Assembly (NCBI RefSeq): GCF_028009165.1
Contig: NC_079245.1
Span: forward strand, 3,100,001-3,164,000
DNA from: Akanthomyces muscarius
Lineage: Eukaryota > Ascomycota > Sordariomycetes > Hypocreales > Cordycipitaceae
Direction: 5' to 3'
DNA: 64,000 nt
Positions within the stretch are counted from its first letter, which is position 1; every line of letters begins with the position of its first letter. Both the position numbers and the translations under genes were made by a program. Shown in pieces: positions 12,801 through 25,214 of the stretch. A model generated the notes under the pieces. That model was given only the letters and a program-made list of their open reading frames with translations. It had not been told where the DNA came from and did not search any database.

Positions 12801-14738
12801 AGCCGAAAACCTGTCCAGAGCAGCCTTGGAACCTCTCCAAGGGCGACCAAAAGAGTCGCATCGTTGCCCTTCGGAACTGTGTTTCCGCTGGGCTGGTTGC
12901 TGGGAGCCTCGCGCGGACGGTGCATAGCAAAAGGGGGCCGCTACCATCTGCGGAGGTTTCCTGCAAGAAGAAAGGGCTAGTGGCTCGGAGCATTACCTTG
13001 CATGGATCTGCTACCTTAATGCTTTCCACAGCAGTTGATCTCCTTATGACAATTATACTCCGACTCGAAGATCGTCTCAAGTTCTGTTACCAGGGGCCAC
13101 CAGGTCCCGCATCAAAGCTTTTTTTTTCGGGTGCGTGCCTCGGTCTGTCACGGTGGGCAAAAGCGGCTTGCCGAAAAAATAAAGAACAAAGAAAACTGCT
13201 GGCTCGCTGCATGAGCAAACTGTCCAAGACGAGACGGTAATGGCCGCCAATTTGACCGCTTCCGGTGTCGGATCCGTTACAGTCTACTACTTCCGGGTCG
13301 AGTCTTTCTTCGAACGAACCGTTCCGACGTGTGTCAAAAAAGAGAAGGTCACTGCGGGATCGCTCTGCGAGTAATGTTCTAGCCTGGTTCTGGAGGCCAA
13401 GGGGCAGAGTAGCTTCGCCGTTGTTAGCGCCCATGTCACCGTGCTAAACTGAATCGTCGTGGGTTGTAGGCCGACGTTGAACTGTGTCTCGCAAGTGACA
13501 GCAACCGTCGCCCGCCCAAGACTTATAATAAGCAAAATGAACAGCCTAGCTGGCTTTTGCTGGAGCCCGCTACAAGAGTGGTCCAAATACTTGACGTATT
13601 TGGGCAGGGCTCCGGCCGCTGTCAAAGAAGAGAGCCCACAGAGGGCAAGGACAGGCCCTGTTGCCAGACTCAAGAGCCGTCGAGACGCAATCGCCCCATT
13701 CCGTAACGGATTAGCCCACAAACAGGCCCTTGCCATGCAAAAGCTTCTTGGTCCACCCAACGATCCGCGATAGCTTGTGGTCGTTGTGGTGGTCATCCAC
13801 TCACACCCACCACCGGTCGTCTCAATCCGCGGCGGGTTGCTTGGCCGGGGACCAGCCCATGTCACGCCCCTCGTCAGGCAAAGCAACCAAAATCTGCCTC
13901 TTCCTCTTCTCTGCTGCCACCCCCCCAGCCGATCCACTGCAGGCCGTTGCGGGCGAAGTCCCCTGGTTGTGTGTGCCGGGCCCTGCCAACCGGGCCACAC
14001 AGCGGTTCGTTACCGCCACCCCTCCCCTTCCGAGTTGCTGAGCAAGCCAGAGAGCAAGCAACCAAAAAACACGCTGCACCAAGGTCGACTCACCATGCCA
14101 AGTGCTCGATCAATGGAGACGCCACTGGGGCTTTTTTGGAATAGAGGCGTTTACCCATATAAACGCCAGTATGGGTATTGCCACAGAAAACGGCCAGACG
14201 CCCCTCTAGTCCCCTCCCTCATTTCTTCGTCACAAGACGGTTTGGGCTTCCTGCTCGCACCTTTCCATCAACCAAGCAGTCCCTCGACAGAGTCGAATAC
14301 ACAAGGATCGGAAGCCATCCAAGCACCGCCGTCATTTGCTCTGCGTCCACTCGCCAGGACTCACAGATCATTCAGTGGATTAACCCGATCTGATATACGA
14401 CAGCTCCCCACCTACTCGTCTGCTCTGCTAGCCAAGGCTTGTTGTACTTGCAGTACGCCCCCGTCATATTTATACCACCCTTACCCCCCCTCTCTCCAGA
14501 GGAACAACATAAGTAGTCTAGCTTCAGCCCGGCCACTTCATTTCACACCACCCGAGACAGTACTCACGATATTCATACTGTCATCCATCACCTCACCATA
14601 CACCTTCGACTACGCGCTCTAATCTACGAAAGACACCTTCATTCTCCTCCTCTTCTAGGTGCCTCCATCGAGTACTAGGGAAAAGAGGAATTTGAGCACC
14701 AGTTTCGGCCAAACACAAGTGCAACGACGTGGCAGACC
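9834..14738. other. Gene-poor intergenic region upstream of the C2H2 regulator
   Basis: No supported gene. A (CCG)7 tract lies at about 10997-11019. ORFs such as minus 12347-12925 (192 codons, ATG start) show no recognisable domain and no splice context. The last 600 bp before the C2H2 gene are pyrimidine-rich. An 8-base inverted repeat GGCGTTTA/TAAACGCC at 14146-14167 surrounds a TATAAA at 14158-14163. This end is probably the promoter and 5' leader of the C2H2 gene. Confidence 0.5.
14146..14167 (+). promoter_or_regulatory. Inverted repeat around a TATA-like box
   Basis: GGCGTTTA (14146-14153) and TAAACGCC (14160-14167) are exact inverted repeats with a six-base spacer. The sequence TATAAA spans 14158-14163. 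It lies about 570 bp upstream of the C2H2 start codon, so it would imply a long leader if used. The promoter role is inferred. Confidence 0.35.
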
Positions 14739-15721
14739 ATGGCAGTGTCCCTCGCCTACCCACCGACAACAAGCAGCCAATTGTATAACCGACCCCCTTC
14801 GCCCCCAATGGACGACTCTCGCTGTTCTCTTCCTTCCATCTCAAACTTGCTGGGCCTCGCGGACGCTGGCTCGCCCACGACAGACCCGTCACCAACATCA
14901 TACAGAGGCTCTCCTCAATCAGAAGGTACGGAACTCAGTGCTACTAGAATCTAATGACCAAGAGCCCCAATCTAACCAAGACTCCAGCATCACTGTCGTA
15001 CTCACATGGACGCAGCAGACGAGAATCCGGCGGTCTTGGTAGCCGTCCGGGCTCCAGACACTCTGGAGCGTTCCAGCATCGCCGCGGCCTCCCGCCCACG
15101 CCGCCGCTGAGCACAGACAACGCCTATGACAACTATAACTCGCCATCGAGCCAAACAAGAGGGCACTTTCCTTTTGACTCGAGCTTGTCTAACCGCTTCT
15201 ACGAGACGACACCACCTCTTGAGCCGGAAACACGGCAGCAACTGCAAGGCCCATCTCGCGCCCCGCGTCTGTCGATTCCCGTGCCACCACAACGGTTCGG
15301 CCACTCACAAACAGTGCCGCAGCAGGCAGCGGCAGCTTATTACAGCGGTGGTCCTGTGCACGGCATGGTGCTGGCCCCGGGACAGCCTGTTGCCCATTAC
15401 GGGCACCAGCCGCTGCCGCATGCTTTCCCGCCTCAGCAAATGTCCGACAGCCAGCAGCTGTGGCAGCACCACCACTATCTGCACCCGTCCCAGAGCAGCG
15501 TCTACCCGCAGAGCCAGGACAAGTACCTCTGCCCGACTTGCAACAAGGCCTTTAGTCGACCCAGCAGCCTGCGCATCCACAGCCACTCGCACACAGGCGA
15601 GAAGCCGTACAAGTGCGCGCATCCGGGATGCGGCAAGGCCTTTAGCGTACGCAGCAACATGAAGCGTCATGAACGTGGCTGCCACTCTGCTGGCGCCATG
15701 GGAGGTCGGCCGATGGTCTAG
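14739..15721 (+). CDS. C2H2 zinc-finger transcription factor with two C-terminal fingers
   Basis: Predicted 306 aa from exons 14739-14925 and 14988-15721; the 62 bp intron has gtacgg and ccag ends and a ctaac branch-like site at 14972. The N terminus holds the short hydrophobic motif [12 protein letters not shown] in a Ser/Pro-rich context, followed by a low-complexity Gln/His/Pro region. Two zinc fingers occupy about residues 244-295: CX2CX12HX3H, the linker HTGEKPYKC, then CX4CX12HX4H ending MKRHERGCH. The RPSSL...SHTGEKP and [14 protein letters not shown] segments resemble a group of two-finger developmental or carbon-responsive regulators such as FlbC and CSP-1 types; which one is not settled. 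Nuclear DNA-binding protein. It stands alone between two long stretches with no other gene. Confidence 0.85.
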
Positions 15722-18700
15722 GGCTGCGACGACGGGCAGACAGTCGGTGTCACACGGCAGGGCAAAAGACCTGCATCATGACACGGCGGCTGCAGACAAA
15801 TCATGGGTCCGAACGCTCAAGCTGACGACGGCATCTTCTGTGCATGGTCGGGCCCCAGCGAAAGGGGGGTTTCTGCACAGACACTACTCATTCGTATTTT
15901 TTATTCTTTGCCCTTTTTTTTCTCTTGGTTGGCGAGGCGTTTAGGGGGAGGTATACGGGTTTTCAATGGAAATGGTTCTTGACATTTTTTTTCGGGCAAA
16001 ACGGCTGATTCGAGCCGAGGCTATTGGTTGGGGACAACTTATCTGTTTTAACTATTTGTTGATTTGGGGGCCGGTGGAAATGTACAAAAATGGTTAGGGG
16101 AGCAAATCTTGGAAAGGCAAAAAGTAGAGAGAGGCACAAAAAAATTCAAGTGTCTACATAGAATACAACATCGCCAGATTGTACTCTGAGAAGCTCTGAA
16201 GGCATCGCGAATACATACCGCTACCCAAGCAAATGGTACAAGTCGCCACAGTGGTGTGCAATCGGCAGATGACCAACACTAAATGCCTTTTTTTTTTCTC
16301 TTACCAGGGACACGGACACCGCAAGATTGGCCCGAAAAGGCGGTCTCTGATTTCTTCCTTGGCCTTTCCGGAATCAATGACTAGCGGGGGGCCAGCCTTC
16401 TTCAGAAGTACAAGGACAAAGACACATTCCGCCAAGGCGACAGCGTATCGGAATTTGACTGGGCCTTGAGAGTCAGGTTCGCCCAACAGTGGAGATACCG
16501 AGGGCGCTCCGAGTTGGTTAACATTGTGAGAGGTTTCTTGTGCGAGTGAGCTAAGGGCATGTCGCCGCGAGGTGTATCTTGAGAAAGACATGCCATGTCA
16601 TGGACAAGCTTTTCTTTTGCGTTTTTGGACTCGGCTCCTTTGCCAAGATCCATCCCCCAAAAGTGGACACGCGATCGTATGAGGATTGTACATAGCCAGA
16701 CAACAGGGTAGCAGTGCAAAGGCATGCAATAATGCAATGGTCATTGTGATGTACTTTCGACAATGTGCAAGCCCCCCCCCCCCCTTTACATTGGCAACTC
16801 ACACTGGTCGATGATGGACTGACACATGCCCACAGCGCCCGCCTGGCGGCGCTGGTGCATAGCGCAGGCGAAATGGTGGCTGGCTGTCAAAAGACGGCAG
16901 ATGATCACTGCGGGCTCCTCTTTTTTGTCTCCTCCAGACGTCGAGTTTTATTTTTAACAAGTCAATGTTGCGAGAATGACGGGGAGAGAGGGGCGGCGCG
17001 GTCCCTGGAATGGAAACAGGTGTGGCTTACAGCAAACCACTTCTTTCTTTCGATGGGCGTGTCCTTACTGGTATTCGCTCCGCCGCCGCAGTTAATGATC
17101 GGCGGAGGCGTCGGCCGGCGGGAGAGGGCGGTGATTTACAGTGCAGAAGAGAGACAATCACATGAATTTAGTGGACTTTTTCTTTTTTGCAATCTATCGT
17201 TTGGTCTTTGGCCTCGCTGTCCTCTTTTCCCACTAAACAGTTGGGGGTCGCCAACGTCGCCGACGATCATTGTTTCTAATTCTGATTTGCTGGCGGTCGA
17301 TCACCGCAACAAACCCTGCTTCCGCTGTTTCGGCGTTGGCTGGTGGTGAGAAGAGCACTTGCAAAAGGAAAAACGCCCGGCACTAAAGATGAGCCTCGCT
17401 ACCCCAATGAAGCCACAGTACTTAGCTTGACGCTTGCGAGCTGTCAAAGAGAGAAGACGATGCCGTTTTCCACGTGTGCCCGGATGTTTCGGAAGTCCGC
17501 TTGAGAATCCATTTCGAAGGATGCTTCTGACGAGCCCCGATTAAAAATAAAATAAAATAAAAACCCTTCTCCGCTGTGGCTAAACTGGATTCCATGGCGC
17601 TGATTATTTTAGCTTCAGCATTTCATCCGGTCTTTTCCCGTCGGACCAGATTTGCTCTCGTGATAGACCGTGAATTTCTACTCCTTTCCTACCTGAATCT
17701 ACCTGAATTTGTGCCGCCCGAATAGCAATCTCGAGTTTGGAGGCTCCGCTGGGCTGCAACACCAAATAGGTGGGTGGACCGGGGGGACGACCGGCCGGCG
17801 CCGGTCGCGGTGGTTAAATCCCGGAGGGCGCAAAATTCGGAACCGGCAAACAGAAAGTGCACCAAGAGATGGCGTCGCTAAAAGGATGATTCTTTCCCCG
17901 TTGCCACTATTGATTAACACAGGGGCGTGTCTGAAGCGAGTAGCGACATGTCACCCTCTAGCAATAGCTTCATCATTTGAGAATTTTCATGTCCCTGTTT
18001 CTGGAAGAAACTCGAGGCGGTGCAAAGATCAATAGCCGATTGCGCCGGCAAAGCCCAAGTTTTCACGCGTCGCAGACAGATTGAGCATCACTGCAGCAAG
18101 CACAGGCCTCCAAGCATCTGTCATTTATTACTGCGGTGCTTCATCTCTTTCTGATTATGACAGAGAATCGTGGGGCAGCTGTTGCGGCTCGCGTATTCAG
18201 ATGCATATGCCGTTGAATAGAAGCCCACTCCGCTCCTCCGAGACAAGCAATGCAGACCCCCTCGGTTAACAAATGGTGGCTTTTGTAAGAAGGGATATGG
18301 GCTTGCGGAGATGCAGGGTCGCGCAATGCAGAGCCAACTCCATTACATGGCTGTCCCAACTCAACCCCCGCGCTGTCTAGCAGTGCCCGAAGTGTGCAAA
18401 CCTAAGTCGGCGCGGCAAAACTCAAAGGGTTGTATGGCGTTCCAAGTCCTGCGGGCCTGGCCTGATTCTCCCGTCACTGCACCTCGATTAAGCATTTGTA
18501 CTGGGCCGCGCATGAACTCTAGATTAATCGCAGCCCGCCGATGCACGACGGCTGATGATTACCGGGCAGTGCAAAAGCTGTGACTCTGGGCCTCGCTGGT
18601 CCTTTGCCGCCTTCCACGGGCGGTTACGCTGGGCTTAGTTTGCTATTAGTGTCTCCAGGGCGCGGTCAGCTTCTACAAGGACGGCAGAGCGTAATTTCAT

Positions 18701-21700
18701 TAAGCTACCGGCGCACTACTTTAGCAGCGCTCGTCTATGTGGGCTGGGCTACAGTTTCCGTGCTGAACCCGGCAGTAGCGCCCCGGCCCTTTGTCCTTCG
18801 TCTCGGGATGTGGTCGGGCGAATCTCATTAGGGCCAACTCGTTTGCTCCTCCGCCACCAACACTAACACCGATGATCCCATCCATCTGTTTAATGAGCAA
18901 GCCGTTTCTCAAGTTTTCGGCGAAATTTACGAGTAATTTGGCTTTTGCCTAGAGGCTGTGAATAGTGCAGAGACGGCGGTGAGCTCGGCTCGGTGCTCCT
19001 GTTTTACGGGGACTTTCTCGGCAACTGCTCAGCAAAAGAGAGACGATAGGATTCCAAACGGTCAGACACTCGTAATTAGCCGTGTCGCTGATACGGTACG
19101 TGCCAAACCCCATGATCCCTGTGGGCATTTTCGCCGGCGCCGTCACGGTAATCGCGGCCGGCAAAGCAAATTTTCGCCGACCCTCAACTACCGTCCATGC
19201 CGTACCGACAGGCTGGAGCACACCAGTGTCAAAGCCATGAGTCGTCGCGAGTCGTGTCGTGTGCAGCCTCCACCACACCTTCGCTCTCGTTGGGCCTCAA
19301 TCTGCTCGGCACGCCAAGATGAAGCGTATGCAAACATTGTCTCGTGCTTTGTCCCCCGTTTCGCCTTGCGTGACGGCAGAAGAGAAGGATGCCTTTCCCC
19401 CAATGCAAACGCTTGAAATCTGCCGAGACAGGACGAGATAAATGCAGTAATATATGATCTTTCGGACTCCACGGGATCTCGCGCTGTGGCCCTGGATCTA
19501 TCATTTTTACTTCCCCCGCCTTTACGCCAATTGGCTAATTCAATTGAATGGCAAATCGATGTTGGAGGGCAGCAGGGCACCCCTGATGCAGCTCTTGATG
19601 ATCTGTCGCATGGGCCTCGGGTGAACGGTTGATGTGCACGTTTTTTGCCTTCTAGCCCAGGGTGGGTGCGTACGCACGTCAGCCTCAGTACATGGGCGCA
19701 CACGTGGATTATTAGCAGACAAAAACGCCATTTTTAGCCGGAGTGTGGACGGGCACAGGCCCATTCAATGAGAGACTTATTTGGAATATTCTCTTGGTTC
19801 TGTGAATTTGCTGATGAGCCTCTGGTTGATACAGGAGTCATTGGTCAGTTGAGTCGACCGATGCTTAGACCACAGCGTTACCGCTGCAAGACTCCGTTCT
19901 ATCGCAAATATGATCAAACAATCTGTAGGGCAGATTGGCCGAAAGCCAGAATAATTTGCTACCACCTGCGTGTCTCGCACATGTGAATGAGGCGGAGAAC
20001 ACTACCACCCACCCACAGCCCTCATTCTGAAGTACACTGACCAATACGACGATGCGCATTTCTAAAGCGGAACCCGATATGCTGGATTGCATATGAGTCC
20101 TGCAAAACGATGATTTACGAACTGCAATTTATCTGTTGGCGACTTTTGCCTGCGGCGATCATTCTGGCAATGGATTACATGCAATACTGTACTAACAAAG
20201 GGGGTGGGCTGGGCGCGGGCCCTATTCCGCTCTGGGTGAGAAAGATGAAAGGTTACGTTGCTGAAAATACCGATTTACAGCAGACAGATGTAATGTACAC
20301 ACCCTTCTGTGTCGCACATTGACCCCCACAGCAAACATGTCACTGCGAACCCATGGCAGGAAGGGGCTTGACCTGTCACCGGCTCGGAGCACCTGCATCC
20401 GCTATCACACATCCCCCCGGCTCCGTATTTGTTTCTTTCTGACGAGAATCAGAATATATCGGAGGCAGCATTCCAACATCCGAAGGCCTTGCGCGTTGGA
20501 ACTGCGCGTCTGCAATGCTACTGCGAAAATGGCCTGACTCTGACCTGCGCCATTCTCCACGTATTGAACTTGTCAAATATACCATAATCCCCGGGGCTCC
20601 TGTTCGGGGAGCCGGGCAAGTGGGTGCCAAAATACAGGGCCGCATTGCAGATATTAGTGCGTTGTAATAATAGAACCAAGCTTGTGAGCCGCCCGGCGTG
20701 TCAATACTTGCTAGCCCATTCCTACTTAGTCCAATTCTCCGTAGCCTCTTATACCTTTACCAATCGAGTATGACTGTACGAGTGGATTTTCGTCCCAATG
20801 AGAACGGACACAATCACTGATATACTCAGGGGCATCGGCTTAAGAACACCCGACCTGCTAACAACCTCTTGGCCTCTGTCACAAGTATCCCTATGTCATT
20901 TCGCTAGCCTTGCCCATCCTGTCTCGCTCTCTTGTTGGAGAGAAACGAGCCAAACGGCTCGTTTGGTAGGGTGGTCCGTGTCCAAGCGCAGGGCTGAGCG
21001 AAAGAGAAACATTGAGTAAGGGGGTCATGAAACTTTGCTGTATCAGTTAGCGAAAACGTGGCAGCCACTTTTCACTAGCAGGCCTGCCTGCACATCCCGA
21101 GCAGGGGCATGGGTGCGAGCGCGGAGCTTTTTCCACATTCTATCTTTCTGAGTCTCTTGGTCATTTCAACCGTCTGTGCTGCTCACGACATGGGGCAAGG
21201 CGCCAGCCACCGCCCAAAGTAGGCACTGTGGCACCTCCATTCTGCCCATTGATCAGCGCAACTATTTTGTGGCTTGTACCAGTAAAGAGCTCTGCCGACG
21301 TGTCGAGAGCTAGCTCTGGGCTTGCAGCAGAGCTGCTCATTGTGACCTTGACGGGCGCTACGCCGCTTGACCTGAAAGATGCTAGCCGAAAGCCCTCTCC
21401 CCATAACTAGCTGAATGTCGATATTGCAAGCAGCCGGTAGTTACGGAGAGGGAGGGGGGGGTCGGTAGTAGTCCACTGATAGAGCATGCGCCATCTCGGC
21501 GCAAGGACGCGGCGATGAGAGAGGGAGAGGGCTGGACGAGACACCTGTTTCACCCGGCTAAAGATTGGAGGGCACGGTGTAAGAGCACAATTCAATGACG
21601 AAGCACAAACGGTGGAAATGTCATCGGGGAGCTGACGCAGCAACTCATCTCGGAATTCGCAACATACGCGCGGGCCAAAATGAGCGGCCGTGCTCCACTG

Positions 21701-24072
21701 ATGATTTTAGGTTCCGAATAGAACAAGTCTAGAAGCTGTCCCGAACATTTCACTGGGCACCACTTCCAGCGCTGGCCGATGGGAGCACCCTCCCAGACAA
21801 GCCGGCGATCGATCACACTTGCAGGCGGTTGACACTTTGGCAGTTTGGCAAGATAAGGAGATGGGGCGTGTCGAAACCCAAAATACATATGCTGCCAGCC
21901 TGATAGGAAAACGAATATTTGACGCCTATCTATCTCCTATTATTAGCTCTGGCCACCAGCGCGCTCCTCGGCTTCCCGGAAGCTGATCTTCGCCGGGCCA
22001 CCGAAAAACTTCATGTGCTTTCCCACTGTGCTTGACTCGGACAACCGCACATTGGCGGGAGCAGCGGTCACACGCCCCCCCCCCCCCCTCCTCCCTCCTG
22101 GCTGGCTGGCGGAGGGCGCCGATGCGTCTTTTTGTTCCTCTTTCCTCGTCGTGCAGGGGGAGCGGCGAGAGGGACAGTGATGTTCGATTTCATCTTTCTG
22201 GACTCCTTCTTTTTTGTCTTGGCACTCCAAATAGAGGGTCGACATCGCGCGGTTGGAAATTTATGCTTGAGCTTGTGACGGCGAGCCCACTCTTGAAACA
22301 CTGCCTGTGCACATATTGTTTGATGGAACTCGGTGGTGTGAGTGGGCAGAGCTTCGTCTATCCGCGCCTTCACGATGGGGGGAGACCCTGGACCTGAAAG
22401 CAGAGGAGCTGTGTGCGGTTGCTGTGGCCTGAGACTTGTTTTCCTCGTCCGTTTGTTTGAGAGCATCTTACCTGGACAATTGGGAAGAACGTCCAACATG
22501 ATCCTTGTCGTTGATCCGCAAATCCCCACAGGGGTGCATTGGAGCTCGCAGAAAGACAGGGCTTCTGAACAGTTCAAATACCGACGAAACTTGGAAAGCC
22601 GAAACCCTGGATCGAATTGGAAAGCTGTGCGAATCTTCTCCCAGACAGGATTGCCGGTGGTTACTCATCGGGCTTGGCCATTCCTGGCTTGATGCAAACC
22701 ACAAGGAGACATGAAACGTATTTGCATATACGAGCTGGCTCGGGCCGATGCAATGTGGCCCATTGCGGGATCAGGCTTCGATAAACACCAGATACGGGTG
22801 GTTCAAAGATCAGTATCGAAGCTTTCAGTTGCTACTGGCTGGCCGCTGATCGGGAGCCTAAAGTTGCTGTCAAGTACACTCTATCGTGGTCTTTACAACT
22901 ATCCACAGACCTAGAGGAATGCCTAACGGCTTCGGGTAGCAGCGAAGCCAGTCGCGACAGAGCCCTTCATTGGGAAAGTGGCGCATGACGTAGCATGGCG
23001 CATGCTGACGTTGCAGGGACTTTCTGCTGAGCAAAGATCTTTGTGTTTCGTGAATGTATGTGCCGACAGAGACTGTACTTCCCGAATCACTTGCAGACAG
23101 CAGCACATGGACAGTCGTACGAGCCGTTGGTGAAGCATGGCCGGAGCACAGCAGTAGTGTTGGCAGGGTGGACAACGAATGCGCCAAAAGGCTGTCCCGG
23201 TCTCGCAACGACGGGGTTCAAACCAGTCGGATGCTATGGCACAACTGGTACGCACTACATAGGCTTCACTCCAATTAAAAAAAGGCGGCCAGACGCAATC
23301 GGGCCTGCCAGCTGTCCAGTCAACTGTCTACACTGGAGCCTGCATGCACATGTTGCACAACTTTTAAATGCCAATTTCATCAAGTTTCTTCGCTGCCGTC
23401 GCTACATAAAGTTGGATCATCAGACTAAAATCTCGGGTGATGTGCCTGGTTTTCAGCTCTGCTTGCTGTCGTGCAACCCATACACAAGTTGCGATTCGCA
23501 CAAGCTGCGTATTGATAGTCCTATTACACCGTCTTGATTGCTCATAGCTGATGTTTCTTTCTCAAATCCAAGGCGCATTTTCACTTGAGAGGGGGCCGGA
23601 AGGATCGTCTCCGGGGCGTTGACTTCGCGAGAATGCCTCTTTCTGTGCATTTTGCGCAGGCTAGCATGTCTCAATATTGAGGCGAGCTGCATTTTCGTCT
23701 GATGACGTTTTATCTTGAGCGACTGCTCGTGCCTTCGTAGCAAATGGCATGGAAGCCACACCAGATGATTCATTGGAAACGAAGTCGTCGTTGTAACACC
23801 ATCACAGTTCTACAAGCACGTGAAGAGCACAATCTCATAGATATAAAAGAAGACGACGTTGTTGAACAGATACCGAATATATCCCAATCCAAGCGATCCA
23901 GCAGAAGTTCCATAAATCCAAGAACTTACTTACCTTGAAAACAATTCACCACCTGAGAACCAGACCAGTCGCTGGCTGCCATTCACCCTCAGCGCCTCGC
24001 AAAACACCCCTCAACATATTCTCTCTTCTTGCCCTCTGCCCCAAGGTCTTTGCTCTGCCAAACTCGAAAACG
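15722..24072. other. Gene-poor intergenic region downstream of the C2H2 regulator
   Basis: About 8.3 kb without a gene I can support. ORFs are short, mostly begin at GTG or TTG, and show no domain. Visible structures: a 13-base C run at 16772-16784, a 14-base C run at 22075-22088, an (AAAAT)n tract near 17545, a CGACCGG/CCGGTCG hairpin at 17788-17807, and a perfect 9-base hairpin at 20943-20964. The first 300 bp contain the 3' UTR of the C2H2 gene. Non-coding RNAs cannot be excluded by eye. Confidence 0.5.
20943..20964. repeat. Perfect 9-bp hairpin in intergenic DNA
   Basis: AAACGAGCC (20943-20951) and GGCTCGTTT (20956-20964) are exact inverted repeats around the four-base loop AAAC. No gene lies within 3 kb. 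It may be a chance palindrome. Confidence 0.5.
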
Positions 24073-24375
24073 ATGTCCGACGCATCGATCTCCCAGCTCC
24101 AGGCCGAACTTACGGCCGCGCAAAACAAGCACGTGGAGCTGAAGCAGGAGTTCTTCGGGATCCAGAGAGCCATGAGGGACAAGAAGGCCGCGCTCGATCG
24201 CCTCAAGAACACCCATGACACCAGCTCCAACACGAACAAGTACTCCAAGAGCCTGGAGCTCGAGGGTGCCATTGCTGAACTCCATCAGAAGGACAGCTCC
24301 GTGAGGGAGGCGATGCAGGAGACGGAAAACAGCATCATTCTCTTGAGGTATCGGATCGATAGCAAAAAGCATTAA
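24073..24375 (+). CDS. Small coiled-coil protein, unknown function
   Basis: 100 aa if translation begins at ATG 24073 (MSDASISQLQ). An in-frame ORF extends upstream to 23935, but the added 46 residues lack the strong C/G-ending codon bias that starts at 24073, and the bases around 24073 (aaaacgATGtcc) suit a fungal start. Almost the whole protein is predicted to be a charged alpha-helical coiled coil with heptad-like leucines (QLQAELTAAQNKHVELKQEF and LELEGAIAELHQKDSSV). No signal peptide or membrane segment. I do not recognise the family; a small adaptor or complex subunit is possible but unproven. Confidence 0.6.
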   Translation: MSDASISQLQAELTAAQNKHVELKQEFFGIQRAMRDKKAALDRLKNTHDTSSNTNKYSKSLELEGAIAELHQKDSSVREAMQETENSIILLRYRIDSKKH

Positions 24376-25214
24376 GGCGAATACATTCTCAGACGGAGGA
24401 ATAAACAATGTGTTGAGATGAAAAGGAGATAAAGAGAAGTGTATCAGCAGGAGGGGCCAGTCAGCATCTTTAAGAGGACGGAATACGAGTGGTACGAGAA
24501 TGTATTGTTTACTGATGCATGAGCAATTAAATTGAAAATGTACGTGACATTGCCTGTGGCAGCGTCAGTTTGTGTGACCAGTGACTTTCGTTCTTGGGTA
24601 TGCATCCCCCAGATAGTGTAGCTTCGGGCAGATGCAGCTACCGTCACAGTCCGGACGGACTGGCACCATCTTGAAGATTTTGCATCTGCCATCGGCTGCG
24701 AGAGCTCCTGCGATGGCTTTAGAAGTGCTTGCCTACGAATACTGACGTATGCCGCGCCATGCTAACCCGGTATCAAGGAAAGCTCATTATTCGGGGCTTG
24801 GGCGCACCCTTGCCCTCACCGTCCTGTTTCGGGAAAGTCTCTGGCCGAACCAAGGAATTACAAAAATAAGCTGTAGTTGCTTCTCTGCGAGCACTTCTGC
24901 AGCCGACTTTTGTGATGAGTATGGAGCAGCAGTGCTTATGGTGATTGTACAAGCAATGACGGCAGCGGTAAAAGCAAGACGATAAAAATAGTTGTATGAG
25001 TCATGAATGAACGTATACCAATTTGAGTCATAAATTTCTCTACTCAGCTATGCCAGTGATCACCTTTGGGCTCTCTTCGACGCCACTCAAGCAAGGTTTG
25101 AGTGGCGTCTGCACGCGGCTGCGAGAGAAACTTTATAAAATCGTCTTTTTATAGTCATACAAAAGCATTGAAGGCCCTGGTAATGGTCCCAAGTGTGAGA
25201 AGCTTCCATCCAAG
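24376..25214. other. Intergenic region holding the Fic gene promoter
   Basis: 839 bp with no supported ORF. The right end carries the inverted repeat at 25079-25109 and a TATAAAA box at 25134-25140 in front of the Fic gene. The left end should be the 3' UTR of the small coiled-coil gene. Confidence 0.55.
25079..25109. promoter_or_regulatory. Perfect 12-bp inverted repeat, operator-like site upstream of Fic gene
   Basis: GACGCCACTCAA (25079-25090) and TTGAGTGGCGTC (25098-25109) are exact inverted repeats separated by seven bases. The repeat ends 24 bases before TATAAAA (25134-25140) and 105 bases before the Fic ATG. Position and symmetry suggest a dimeric regulator site or a hairpin. No such role has been shown; it is inferred from placement. 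Confidence 0.6.

Noticed and set aside
12347..12925. Minus ORF of 192 codons with ATG
   Set aside because: No domain, ordinary composition for a chance ORF in a balanced-GC region, and overlapping ORFs in other frames are as long.
13287..14000. Minus ORF of 237 codons
   Set aside because: It starts at GTG and shows no domain; it overlaps the plus ORF above in a GC-rich tract.
13777..14622. Plus ORF of 281 codons before the C2H2 gene
   Set aside because: It starts at GTG, is made of low-complexity Pro/Ser text and lies in the probable leader of the C2H2 gene.
17788..17807. CGACCGG/CCGGTCG hairpin
   Set aside because: Seven-base arms in GC-rich DNA; may be chance, so not promoted to a finding.
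23043..23537. Plus ORF of 164 codons
   Set aside because: GTG start, no domain, overlaps other ORFs.
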